Source: Acanthochlamys bracteata (Eukaryota > Streptophyta > Magnoliopsida > Pandanales > Velloziaceae). From it: a stretch of DNA of 64,000 nt. Below the pieces are notes generated by a model. The model saw nothing but the letters and a program-made list of their open reading frames with translations. It was not told the origin of the DNA and ran no database searches. How positions within the stretch are numbered: the first letter of the stretch is position 1; every line of letters starts with the position of its first letter. The stretch is taken from the NCBI GenBank assembly GCA_019914995.1, contig CM034127.1, positions 4,216,001-4,280,000 of the forward strand, given 5' to 3'. A program made the position numbers and the translations under genes. Positions 36,219-48,619 of the stretch are shown here, one piece after another.

Positions 36219-36226
36219 GTATATAC
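36219..36226. promoter_or_regulatory. P1BS-like PHR1 site upstream of MIR399
   Basis: GTATATAC fits the PHR1-binding palindrome GNATATNC and lies 180 bp upstream of the hairpin on the MIR399 strand. MIR399 genes are known PHR1 targets. In AT-rich DNA this motif also arises often by chance. Confidence 0.45.
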
Positions 36227-36506
36227 TACAAAAATCGATATTTATTCTCGATTTCTCCTTTTTCTTGCATGATCAATCTCCTCCGTGTCCATCAAATTAA
36301 AAGTTGTGTATAATATATCTCTCCTGGTATGTATAAGATTCTTCACAAGCTTTGTCAATTGAAAAGAGCATAGCAGTCAAGGATGGGGGAGTGCATCCAA
36401 AAGAGGCATATATCCTCTGATATTCCTAGCTTTTCCTTTAGGGGTAATTAAAAAAAAAAATCTCAATTTTATCTCTTGCTCCCATGGCTTCACCAAGAGC
36501 AGCTAA

Positions 36507-36757
36507 GTGCGTGTTTCAAATGCACTTAACTAAGTTTCGTGAAACTGAATTTCGTAAAAATAAAATTCGATGAGAAGTAAAGATCAGTGATAACAGAATT
36601 TAAAACAAGTGAAGTAAAGTTTGAAACTCAATTTTGATAGAAGTGGAGTTCGGTATAAAAGTAAAAGTAAAGTTCGGAAGAACAATTGAAATACGTAAAA
36701 TGATCGAGTTTAAAATCTGAACGGAGAAAGTGAAATTTGATGTATTTGAAACAAACC
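36507..36757. mobile_element. Tourist-like MITE, type A, degenerate, upstream of MIR399
   Basis: The left end GTGCGTGTTTCAAATGC and the right end GATGTATTTGAAACAAACC form an inverted repeat with several mismatches. Flanks are TAA on the left and TTAA on the right, consistent with a TAA/TTA target. It lies about 470 bp upstream of the MIR399 hairpin, within its likely promoter region. Confidence 0.65.
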
Positions 36758-37299
36758 TTAAATTGTACTCTGCTGGATGGACTGGACAACATTTGTATAC
36801 TTGGATTGATAGAGTGGCTAAGAGTTGCTGAGACTATTAAAAAAATTTCCTATTTTCAAATAAGGCTAGACAATTTTACAACCCTTTAATTATCATCACC
36901 TTAGATGTTGAATAAAATGGCTTTCCCATAGTAATTCAACCGTAGAACTTTTGCCAAACACAAGAGAGTAGATTATTTACGTCCAACTTCCAATTAGCCT
37001 ATTTTATTTAGTGGAATAGCGTTTTGGTTGTTGATGTAAATGCTGTCCAGAGAACACTATCTAAACGCATCTTAATTTGCCAAATTCTAATTTACAATCA
37101 CATTTACTAAAAATAAATTTTTCTTTAATAGTTTATTGAAATTCTGTTTTATTAATGATAATGTAACTTATCTTCTATCGTATTATCATTTAATTTTTTA
37201 TAATTAATTACTATTCTATTTTATCTCTTATCTATTTACTATGATTTCTAACTAGATGGAGACCGTCCTTATTGCTGCTTAAAAATTAAATGAGGTTCT

Positions 37300-37628
37300 T
37301 CTTTCTTTTCCTATCTTATTTTAGATTTATACAGGTACATTGAGCCGCGTGATGCAATGGGCCAGCAAACAACTGAAACAGAGCTTATAGAGGAGATTGC
37401 CAACTCGGAATTGAGGGATAAACCGGTAAGACCAGTTTGCCGGAAAGATAGCCGGCGATGAGTTGCCGATCATGTCCCGGGTGCCGGGAATAAGTGCAGG
37501 AGGAGGTGAGCCGGAGCCGCACTTGAGAAGGCCAGTACTTTGACTGCAGCCCAGCTGATGGCGCAAAAAATCAGAACCTATTCAAAGTACCCGGGCACAT
37601 TGGATGGCACCTAGGCGCTGGCCTGGGT
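37300..37628. other. GC-richer relic of unknown origin
   Basis: This block is clearly less AT-rich than its surroundings. Short open stretches occur on both strands (for example GQQTETELIEEIANSEL and AAQLMAQKIRTYSKYPGT on the plus strand), broken by stops. I recognise no family. It adjoins the LTR-like sequence, so it may be the inside of a decayed retroelement. Confidence 0.3.
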
Positions 37629-37965
37629 GATGACATTTGAGGTTGCTTATTCAATTAGGATTCTAGATTTATTTTATTCCAGTTTTCAATTCTGTTTGAA
37701 TCCAGTAGGGATTTCTAGATTTGTCTTTGATTTCAGGAGGAGTCTTTTAGTTGTTTGTGACTACCTCTCCTATAAATAAAGGGTGGCATTGCTTTAGGAA
37801 AGGCATGCAAGTTGAATCCAATAGTTTTAGCATTTCGTTTAGATCTAGTTTATCTCAAGATCAGATTGAGGGTGTATCACTGCGCGTTACTGCAGTACAT
37901 GTAATTTTCAAATCAAATATAAGAAAATAATTTCTAACGGGCACCCCCTGACGGAGGATGTTCCT
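37629..37965 (+). mobile_element. LTR-like sequence, probably a solo or truncated LTR
   Basis: It begins TGATGACATTTGAGG. A promoter-like TATAAATAAAGGG lies at 37772-37784, followed by about 170 bp ending near TTTCTAACGGGCA, the layout of a plant retrotransposon LTR. No second copy, primer-binding site or polyprotein is visible nearby, and I could not confirm target duplications. Confidence 0.35.
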
Positions 37966-39266
37966 CCGTCGATGATGATACTTTCAGTCGTAATGCGATA
38001 GTTCTGGGGATTCTGTTGCTTCATGAATATGTAGTTCCATCCTGTAATAATATGATTTCAAATTTAATAAGTTTTGAACAACTACGCGAAACTATAGATA
38101 AAGAACAGTTATACTATGATCAGACTTGCATGTAATAACGAAGGAACAATTACAACAAACAGAAATGGAAAAAACTAAAGCAGAGTGTTGGTATGATCGC
38201 TGCTTAACTGGAAAGAAAGAGTGCTTGGGGAGTGTTGGTGTATTTATTTGTTTTTTATTGTGTTTATTGGTTTGGTTTGAGTTCGAGAAGTGAAGCATAG
38301 AGGGTTTGCGGTTGCACGGGCGAGAGACTCGAAAGAGTTCACCACCAACTTAAAGTGTCTGACCGCAACCAACGCATGCATATAAAAATTCAGGGTTTTG
38401 CGCGCCTCGCCTGTGAAGCACTTAAAATATTGAGAACTGAAAGAGACACACTTTGTTGATTTTTTTTTTTTTTCTGTAGGCTAACTTGCTAAAACTTTCT
38501 TTAAAAAATGTTGGAGTTGGGTAGTTGCGGTAGTTGAGTGGTTTGTGTAATTATGTTTGATTTCATTATTTGAGCTATAGCGTATACATTCATTTAACAT
38601 TAGTAGAGATGGTTGATGAGATGAGTATCTCGTCTTCTTTGAAGTTCAGGCCATATTTAGTATGACATTTTGGAGCGATTTTTGAGCTTTTTAAGTCCAA
38701 AATAGCAATGCACAATAACATTGACAATTCTTTCAAATGTTTAAAGAAATAAAGAAATTATATCATATACACGTATATGATATAAAGAAAATTATTAAAA
38801 AAATTTTGAAAATTTCTTTTTCCAAAAAAAAACTCTTTTAAAAAATCTTTACTTCTTCAGCTATACACAAACATGGCTTTAGAGAATTTCGCAGTTACGT
38901 TCAAGTCACATTCTATGGGCATTTTCTGATGTAAATTCTCAACGCAAACCATATATATGCCCTCATGATAAATAGAAAACAAAGTAAAAGAAAAAATGTA
39001 AAATGAAAAGCTGCGAGAAATAACTGATTATTATTTGAAGTTTTTAGGTAACTACTTGCAAAGTTACAATACCATAACTTCCAAACTTCAAAAGAGAGAC
39101 CAAAAGGAAATTTTCCATTAAAGAACAAGCGTCAGCCACCTTGTAGGCCTTTGGAAAAAAAGAAAAAGCAATACCTGTCAAAAATTAATTTACAGCTTCT
39201 AAGAAAGGTATCTATTAAATAACGAAATAGCAATACAGAAAGGAAGATGCAAAATGCAACCCTGAC
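37966..39266. other. Spacer; 3' region of the SPX-MFS gene at its right end
   Basis: No supported gene. A T-run lies at 38460-38475 and a long AT-rich segment at about 38740-38850. The part from about 38910 to 39266 is probably the 3' untranslated region of the minus-strand SPX-MFS gene. Open frames here look random. Confidence 0.4.
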
Positions 39267-40889
39267 CTAATATAAAGTGTTATATGTGCAACAGGTTGCG
39301 ATAATAGATACGACACAGATCAAAAGAGATGGGATCAAGGTGATATTCAAGAGTCTATGTACTCCCAAGTTTCCAGCCAATGTAATTGTTGCGTCTGCCA
39401 CCACCCGAGCAATGGTTCCTGCTTCTGTTGATAGCAAACCACCATTGTATGTTCCACGAGCCAGACGTGATGACATGACTCGAGACAGTAGTGAAAGATT
39501 GACACCTGAAAATGGAGAATGCTTGAGTGATAATGAGAAGTAAAGCTGCGAACATGCAGAATATATGAAGAAATCTGTAGAGTTTAACATGCCGTAATAA
39601 TTAAGATAATTATGTAGCAATGAAGTTCAGATCATTGACAGTGGATAACATAGGGGAAGCAGGCCACTGAGAAAGGATATATTCATTGTTTACAAGGAAG
39701 AGGGGGAGCGATCCAAAATAGCATTCGTCAAAAATTAGCATCACAATTTAGAATACAGAATGCTTCACGAAGAAAAGTATGGTCACGCCAAATTCCTAGT
39801 TATATCGAGGAGTATGAAGTGTTCTTCAAGCATTATCATTATCTCAGTGAAGCTAGAACAGTGCAGAATAAAATTAATTAAAACTAGGAAAGGCTGCAAA
39901 AGATTATCATTAGTTAGGTAACACTGAGATCCTCTGCTTTGAAGAACTACGTGTGGAACAAAATGAAATTAGGAAAAGTATTTGTTGACAGCATAGGTTT
40001 TGGTCAGAAGTTTTCTACCTTCAAGAACTTCAGCAGCCACAAATGTAACTAGTGCTGCACCAATATATTGCACCTCTGAGTAGGAGCCAGTGACATGAAA
40101 GCTAAATACGATACCTACTAAAACTAAAATCTCTGATCCTAGAAGGATTTGCCTGCAAGATGTAGAAGAAGTTCAACAATCCCACACCAAGGAACAAGTT
40201 AAAACACAAATAAATTTGCTCATAAGTTTATACATAAGCTTAGTGACAACATCTTACAAATTTCAAATAGGATACATCAAGACCTCATTATAATACCCAA
40301 AAACTAAGAAGAATTGTAAATCACACGTACTAAACTTTCATATCTACATATCAAATTTTAACTGGAGAACTGACGCCTCATTGATCTATCTTAACATAAT
40401 AATTTCAAAAGGAAGACATTATAAGTTTTAGATGTCAGGATAAATAGCAGCATGTACTCAGGAGCTGTATACAGCGCACAAGATGAAATGGTGCTAACCC
40501 CTAAAACTATTCCTAATATTAGATATTCAGGAAGTAAGAATGACTTTTGTAAAGTAAGATTGTCTTTAAAACTGGGAAATTATGTATTTAATAATTAACT
40601 TTCAATTGCAAAAGATGCACTTTAATTATTCAACCGTAAAGTTATGTCACAACAAAACCAAGGTTTCAAAGTAATAGGACTTCCAAACAACCAGTGCTTA
40701 TGATTATGAGAAGCACTAATCAAAAAACACAAAGTTAAACAGTCAGATCCCGCTTTAAGAACCTGATTACCTTAGTTTTACTGAAGTCAACCAAACTAAA
40801 CCTCTCAGGCATAAGAAAGAAGAAACTTTCAAATGCAACATCATAGTGCTAACTATAGGAAATAATGCTGCCACAATCTTTATTAAATA

Positions 40890-40921
<32 letters not shown>

Positions 40922-43900
40922 CTTTGGCATATAAAAGAATCAAGACAAAGACATCTTGTTGGACTGTCAAATAAGGAAGGGAAGTTTTTGGCTAACCTCT
41001 CTTCAAACAAATTGGTGATATAATTCCCAACAATTGCGTTTACTGGGAGCACTGTGAGCCCAAGAACTGCTAGAAAGATCGCCACCGCACTAGTGTTCCA
41101 GGAGAAGTAATATGAGGAAATCACACTAGATTCGGAAAGTAATATCTCCATTGCAAACTTGAGCATGAAGTAGATTAATAACTGGACCTATAAACGAAAG
41201 AATGAACTGAGATGAGAAAATCCCAAAATTGGAATCGTTGCTCAATTTGGTACGGTCAAAAAGATTCTTAAATATTTTTTAAACCAACAAATCGTTTAAA
41301 AAGTAAGACACAACCCCTTAATTAATAACCACAAATATTTAAGCACATATGTACAACACATATTTAGTAAAAGCTGGAAAAACTAAAGAAGGGTTTTGTC
41401 ACTCCCTGGTGACTAGTGATGAGAAGTTTCTGATAAAATAATCCTAAATACAATGGAAGAATTACATTGAATGAAAGTCAAACCTTTACTGATGGTGTAA
41501 GCAATCTATAGGCAGATGCAAGTGAGTTTGCAGGTCCATGAGAATCTTCAGGTGCTTCTTCGCTATCATCATACTCTTTGTCATCTTCTTCTTCTTGTTT
41601 TTGTTCTGAGCTCACAAGTAAGGGTTGTACAAACCCACCTTCCAACCTCTCCACTTCTGCATGACCTGCATCATAATGACAAAAGATGGACAGTTACACA
41701 CACATAGACTGTGACTCTTCTTAGAACTGGCAACATGTCTCATTTAAAGAAGAACATAAAACCCATGATGCAAATTGCTGGATTATCAAAATATCCAATG
41801 CAGTTACAAAAGATAAACGAATGGGTGAAATACTTCCACACATTCATTAGCATAGGGCACATTTTTCTTGGATAACTGAACTTCAACTTAAGGAAAGACT
41901 TACTAAATTCTATTTTTATGGCATTCTTACATCAACTAAAACTAGGGACCCAATGAACAGCTCATTACTAATGCAATTGATCCAGGGACCAGGGTAGGAA
42001 ATTGGAAGAAAACAGCCTTATAGAGTAATTGAGCCAATCAGGACCAGTTTTATCTAAAGAAACTTCACCCAAAATTATTTCTGCCGTCTCTTTGTGACCT
42101 TCTATTACTTCATTTTGTTTATCTTGCCAGAAAAGATGCTCTTGACTGATTTTTATGCTTTCAAGGTCTGATATGTAATTGCAGGCGGAGCAACAACATA
42201 TATTTTCAGAGATTGACCAAAACAGGAAAAGAATATTGAGCCGCAAAGTTACCTATACCTGCATTTTGTGGAGAACTATTCCCTCCATGATTACGAACTG
42301 GCTCTTTGAAGCCAATCCACAACCAAAGCAAATATCCAAACCATGCTAGGGCCATAATCCATCCTGGTAAAGTATTTGGATTGAACGTAATACCGTAGAT
42401 CTTGAAATTAGTTTGAAGCAAACCAGCCAATGCAGGACCACATGCCATTCCAAGAGCACTAGCACTAACAAATCCTGCAGAAGCTTTCATGCGTGCTTTA
42501 AGGGGCACACAGTCACTGATGTAACGACGATTAACAGCCCTAGCAGAACCCAACCTGTAAGGAAGACAATATAGAATTACAGAAGATTGCAGGAAGTCAG
42601 CTTCCACCTTAGTGAAAATGTGGAAACTAATAATGGATTGATAAAATAAAAGTGATACCAATATAACAGCACTAAAGGATGAAGATGACCAGCAGTCTCC
42701 ATATCCATAAAAAGCCAGCTAAAAGTTATCTAGTATAACGCAATCTATATGAGTAGGAACCATTATGCTTACAATTTAAAAATTAACAAAACTATCTGGA
42801 GTATTTTTTTTTTCCATTTAGCCTTGTATGCTAGATCAGTTTCATATTTTCACTTATTCAGAGGACTACTGTGAGAACCTGATGAAATCAGAAAGGGAGA
42901 TAACTGAAATCAAGTAACCAGTGCTAAGTAAGGACATTCATGTATACTACAGCGTTTGTAAGAAAATATGGACTGACCGGTAAAAGGAAAATTTGGAAGA
43001 TACACTTACCCACACAAAACACGACCAGCAAGAAGAACTGGTAATGAGTATAGATCATATGCCAATGCATACAGTATGTTCCCCAAGAGAAGCACGATGC
43101 TGCTAAATATAAGAGGTCTGAAATACGATGTGTTTGACCATGCACTGAAATATACCGAGGAAAAAATTTGAGCGACGGCCATTGACCCTATAATTATACC
43201 ACAAACTGTAGCTGCTGCTCCAAGACTTAATGAATAGTCATCTGCAGTTGGAACAATGATGTATGTATTGACCATATAAAGAAAAGTGTTTGCCAGATTC
43301 AATAGAAGAGATGCAAAATGATATGTTTGGTCAGGAACATCTTCTTCTGCTGAGCTAGGGATGTCTTCTTGAATAATCATAGCATGCCGTCCAAGATATT
43401 GAAGGAAATTTGCTGAACGTGTAAGCTTGTCTACTGAGGCATTTATTAAATCAATAACAGGATCCTGCAATTCAGGAATATGTATCTGAAGAACAAAAGC
43501 ATGATTGATTTGATAAAGAAAAAGGCATCTAATATTGCACCTGAACTGTGACTGGAAATAAATTTAATACCTTCAGTATGCTAGCTGGTTCATCATAGAT
43601 AGAGAAAAAGCTTCCTTGACGATCTTGCAGATCAGCAAGGTTGCGAGATAAAGCTCCTACTACAGCCCCTATTCCCTGAATATTCAAATTGTTAGCATTA
43701 GAAGTAGTAAAGCCTGATCTCCTTTTCTTTTTATCCAAATGGATAAGTATTTCACTTTTCATCCCGAACCTCTTCTTATATTTTTTCCCCAACTTACCAC
43801 ATGTTTGAAGATTTGCTTAAGTTGAGAGTAAGGATGATTAGATCTAGTGGTCACATAATAATCTGTAAACTTGTAGCCAACTCTCTTATCAAACTTCTTA

Positions 43901-46037
43901 AGAATCTTGCGAATTCCAGTGGCATTCAGATCAACAAAACGGAGAAGTTTTAGGAGGTCATATCCCACTGCCCTATATGCTTCTCGTAATTCGGTTATCT
44001 GGGAGATATCTGGCTGCTCAAGTAATTCTTTTCGTCTCTCTGTTAGGTGCTCAATCCTGCTGGCAAGAATTCCTTGTTGTTCCAGCATGAATAGAACTAT
44101 CTTTTCAATCTGGACCAAAAACAATAAAGTGCACAAACAGTAACATAAGTCTTCTGAATGAATTGAAAACCAGCACTACAATGCTGAGAATTATAATTAG
44201 CACGCATTCATCCTTTGCATTTGAGGCATAGAAAAATAGACTATGCTATTTCCAAGGAAGATATTTGGGGATTCATCACATAAGACTTGCTGATGTTCGA
44301 GCTATTCAGCTATCAATCAGGATCTATAACAACAAGTTCTATATACGATCTAAAATTAACAAAACCTGTTTGTCAAAGATCTATGGGAAAGAAGCAGAAA
44401 CATTTTACGGATATGCAATTCATGTCTTATAAGGGATCAAAGCAACTGCGAAATACATATGCAAGAAATAACTCAAAGTAGTTTAGTTAGACACAAAATG
44501 TCCTTGTCATACACAATTGTCCAATACTTTATGTCACACTTTTTGTCCCTTCATGTGATCCACCCATTCATAATAGATCCTTGATCTCCCAACACCAATC
44601 TCAAGCATGTACCTCACCCCATCCCAACTGTACACAAAAAGGGGTGGGACAATGCATGGGACTTGCTGCATGTCTCCAATGGTATCAGTTGCCAAGTAGC
44701 CTTATTCAGGTGGATGTATTTATGGTTTTTACTCATTCAATCCAGATTTATGAAGTGCATCCAGCATTCATTAGTTAAAAACCCTACTACCTTAAGCATG
44801 GGCAATCAGGATCATAGTTAGCTGAGATACCATTTACATTTTGACATAATTCAACCAGGAACATATTACTGACCCACAAGTATGCAGATTATTCAGTTGA
44901 ATTAAAGAATCTAATACAAAAGGTAAGAATTTCAATAAGATAATGCAGTAAGAATGAATAAGGTAATCATTCAAGCAGTCTGTGCCAGGATTGATAAATA
45001 ACATTGACGTAGACCCACAAGATTTTATAACAAACTCACTAAGATTATTATAATTTAATGGACAAGTAACTGTATCAGAGAATAGAGCACATCCATAAAG
45101 AGTTAAACAAGCGAAATGAACAGTTTATTTTACACATTAGCAAACATAGTTCTTCAATATACCTGGTCATCCAACATTCTTGACACCTCCTTAAGAATTT
45201 GCTTAGGATCTTTTCTGCCATCATGTGTTTGTTGGGCACAACGCTTGACATATTTCTTCATCAATTTGTAGTTGATGTAATATCTACACAAAATAAATTT
45301 TAAGCAACAAATATAACAATAATATCTAAAAGCAAATCTGGAGTATGGAACAAGAAATGAACTACTTTACTTTCCAACCTCGATTAAGATATCCTCCCCT
45401 GGATTAAGGATGTCAACCTATGTGTTGGTTTTTAATTAAAATTTTGTCATAGACCCGATTAAAATTTTTGCAATAGTTTATAGTGATCAACAATAAAACC
45501 TTCGATTGCAGAAGTTAACAAATTAGATGGCACCCAAAATACAGGTATGGTAACAATGAGTTTAAGCTTAAACCAGAAGCTACAAATTACATCAAGCATT
45601 TGAAATTTTGAAAAAGTGATAATACAAACCCAAAGGGATTGACAAGGACAAAAACTGGATGACTTAGAAGAACAGACGAACTTTGACCTGATGCAGCATA
45701 TAGATTCAATTTTGCAACATACTTAATGCCTGAACTCATCATATTATTATATTAGAGGTAATGTTCTGAAAAAGAAGCAAGCATAAGCCTCTCTAAAGTT
45801 AAGGAGCCAAGTAACTCAAACAGCAGTTTGAAGATGTCTTTGCATAAAAGGACCAATATAACCTGAATGAGAAATAATTTGAACAACCACTTGCATATCA
45901 AAATAATTTGAGTAACCACTTGCGAACCACTAGACAGTCCCTGAATGAGAAAAAAGTACAGCTCATAAAATAGTAAAGACATACTCTTTCCATTCTTCAA
46001 CTTGATTTGCCGTTAACTTTTTCCCAAAGTTAACCAT
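39267..46037 (-). CDS. PHT5: SPX domain-MFS vacuolar phosphate transporter (PHT5/VPT type)
   Basis: Ten coding exons on the minus strand: 46037-45985, 45283-45163, 44109-43798, 43675-43571, 43464-43010, 42554-42259, 41665-41484, 41187-40997, 40152-40019, 39505-39267, giving 695 aa. The N-terminal SPX domain (about 1-160) opens [20 protein letters not shown] and contains [10 protein letters not shown] (129-138), part of the basic inositol-pyrophosphate/phosphate sensing surface. The rest is a major facilitator with about 11-12 hydrophobic segments (for example [28 protein letters not shown]) and an acidic central loop [17 protein letters not shown]. Known relatives (PHT5;1/VPT1, rice SPX-MFS) load phosphate into the vacuole. 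Frames join at every splice site. The leader carries a 2.1-kb intron and a tiny upstream ORF. Which PHT5 paralog it is, I cannot say. Confidence 0.96.
40891..40913. repeat. (GA)n microsatellite in an SPX-MFS intron
   Basis: An uninterrupted GA dinucleotide tract of about 11.5 units lies in the intron between exons 40997-41187 and 40019-40152. It is likely length-variable and has no coding effect. Confidence 0.95.
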
Positions 46038-48430
46038 TTTGTTCACAACATATAACCTGAAAGCACACACAAATTTCAATCAAACATTGTGATGTGATTC
46101 TGGGAAATAGACTCTATACAACCATAAAACTTTCACTTTAAAGAACCAGAAAATGCAGCTTATCTTAGGCTCATGTGGAACTGTCAGAGTTAGGTTTATT
46201 TCTTCCTATCTTTTTCATTCTCTTTTCTCTCTCTTTTCTAGAAAATGTGTATTGTTCGGGATGTGTTACATGTGGGTAAAAAGGATTCTCTTTTTCCTAT
46301 GATCCATGCAGCCAATTTCACTTATTACGGTGAAAGCTTGGCTGTTGATGTTGTTGTATCTCAACACAAAAGTCAAACAAATGTTATACAAATAGACCCT
46401 GTACCTTTACAAAATCATGCAATAAAATTTAAAAAATATTATTTGTCAAGGAAAACAGGTATATCGAGAAAAAATGGAAGCCAATAGCAAAATTAAAACA
46501 AAAAAATACCAAAATAATTTGGACAGAATAAGGTATTTTGAAATATATGTGCCAACTTCAACAGATAGAGCGCTAGGCACCTCTAGCCATGTACATAAAA
46601 TCAGACAGCTTGGCAAGGAAGATCATCCGACAAGGTGAAATTTCTAGTTTATGCTGACAGTGCTATCATTCTTCTACATTTGGATGTACACTATCTTAAG
46701 TTAATTACAATCTTCAAGCAAGATGAGACTCACAAAGAATTTAAGTCAGTCCCACTTGTCTCTACTTCCTACTTCAGTTCTGCTTGTGGCTATATGAAAT
46801 AAAATTTTACATTGCACATGGCTGCTAAGGAAAAAATTCATCTACAATACATCTAGATCTATTTGGAAACTAGAACCTTCTGAGACTTCAATTTTTATAA
46901 TCTACGCAGTTCTTTTTTTGCAAGCTTCTTGTTCAGATTACTATAACATTATCCCCAAGGTTTGATCGATTCTCATATCAGTATAATCCGTTGTTTGTAC
47001 AGTTATTCTTGGAGAATATAGCAGCGGATATACAAGTTAAAGGCATTTAAAAGGCCTGTGTGAAGTTTATAGGTTAGCAGAACTCCGGAAGTGTGCGATC
47101 AACCAAACACTTGGTACAAGATTAGTTCTGGATGCTAAATACATCATCCTCCTGTATTCATATTAGCAGAAGAAGATTGAATTTATTGCATAGGCTGTTA
47201 AAGAGAATCAAGAAACTGGTGCACACTATACTGTTCATTTGTAAAAGGAATTTGGGAGCAGGCATACCTTGGGGATGTACCCTGTATAATTGTTTGGTTG
47301 CCAAATAAAGTGGAGTTACAATAAATAGGTCCCAAGTCCAGCTGCTACCTATTAAGTGTCAACCAATAGAACCCATTGAAAGCCCGTCCAAGTTCAAGCT
47401 CCGTATAAAAGGGATAAAACTAGAAGGCGAAAATAACCAAACAAATACCAAAAAAAAAAAAAAAAAAAAAAGAGAGAGCAACTTTTGTCAAGCTGGTTCT
47501 ACGAATTTCTCTTGCATTGCATTCATGTTTGATATGCATACCATAAGTTTCTCTTAAACCAAAGCATCCTCACAAAAACTGCTAATAACAAAAATTCAAA
47601 CAATCAAACGAAAAGCAGAGTACTGTTACATTTGTGTCAGGACAGGGGAAGAGGTTTTGCTGCATGGCAGGATTTGTCCAATAACAGTTAACTTTATTCT
47701 CCTAATTATTACAATGAGACGATAAGTTATACTATGCACCTGGAAAAATGGCATCAGCGCCATAGTTGTTTCCAATTAAAATGCTGGCACATACTATTAC
47801 TCCCTGGAACAAGCATATCTAATTGAAGAACCCCATAAAAAAAAGGGGGAAAAAACCAAAAAATAAAAAGAAGAAAAACAACACCAAAATAATTAATACA
47901 GAAGAGAATTTTGCTAATACATGCATGAAACAAGGTCAGCTTCTAATATTGTCTCCCATGTTTACCGAAACCAATCAGAACCCGAATGTAACAGATCTAA
48001 CAAATCATCAAATAAATTGAAAAAAAATAAAAAAGATTCAGAAAAGCTGTTTTTCTCCAAACTCCTAGAAATGCCACAGCAGCACAATCTCGTAAGCAAA
48101 TTCCAGCCGCAACCATCAAAACCAAAATTCACAAATCGATGCAAACGAAATTCAAAAATAGAGCATTTGATTACCTCTTAAATAACAATTATGTACACAA
48201 GATTAGACGACCATCAACAAATAGAGAAGAAGCAGAACAAAGCACCAACTGCGGCTTCACTGCTGCTGCGTTGCTTGTTGACACACAGATTTGAATCAAA
48301 CAAAACAAAGAACCAAAATTAATGAAACAGGAAGAAAATGAAGAAGAAGATAGATGAAACAGAATTCTCCAGCGCTATAGAGAAAGAGAGACGGACAGAT
48401 CAAGAGCGTACGAGTCTGGTTTGTTTGGTT
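46038..48430 (-). promoter_or_regulatory. Spliced 5' leader of the SPX-MFS gene
   Basis: On the minus strand the acceptor TGCTTTCAG (46057-46065) leaves a 19-nt leader piece (46056-46038) next to the start codon. A matching donor, AAGAG|GTAATC, lies at 48174. The first non-coding exon would then be 48175 to about 48430, in a purine-rich, GC-richer segment, with a 2.1-kb AT-rich intron between. A 22-base poly-A tract sits at 47450-47471. The open frame at 46245-46487 lies inside this intron and has no support. Confidence 0.6.
46043..46051 (-). promoter_or_regulatory. Minimal upstream ORF (Met-Leu-stop) in the SPX-MFS leader
   Basis: ATGTTGTGA on the minus strand ends 5 nt before the main ATG (46037-46035), within the proposed spliced leader. 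Such a tiny uORF right before the start could lower translation or allow reinitiation. The effect is inferred. Confidence 0.55.
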
Positions 48431-48603
48431 CTTCTAAGTCTATATAGGTGGTGTTAATTTTTTTCTTTTTTTTTTTTAAATTTAAGCAAAAAGAATCAAT
48501 AACTAAATTGTTAACGTTTGATTTGATTTGATTTGAAACTTGTCATTATATTAAGGAAAGTTTCTTAATAATAAACTACAAGGTTTAGGAGGCATATGTG
48601 GAG

Positions 48604-48611
48604 GAATATTC
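48604..48611. promoter_or_regulatory. P1BS-like site upstream of the SPX-MFS gene
   Basis: GAATATTC fits GNATATNC and lies about 170-180 bp upstream of the likely start of the minus-strand SPX-MFS transcript. It may occur by chance in this AT-rich context. Confidence 0.35.
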
Positions 48612-48619
48612 TTCAACTA

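Noticed and set aside
46245..46487. 80-codon plus-strand frame upstream of SPX-MFS
   Set aside because: It lies inside the predicted 5'-leader intron on the opposite strand, with no recognisable domain.
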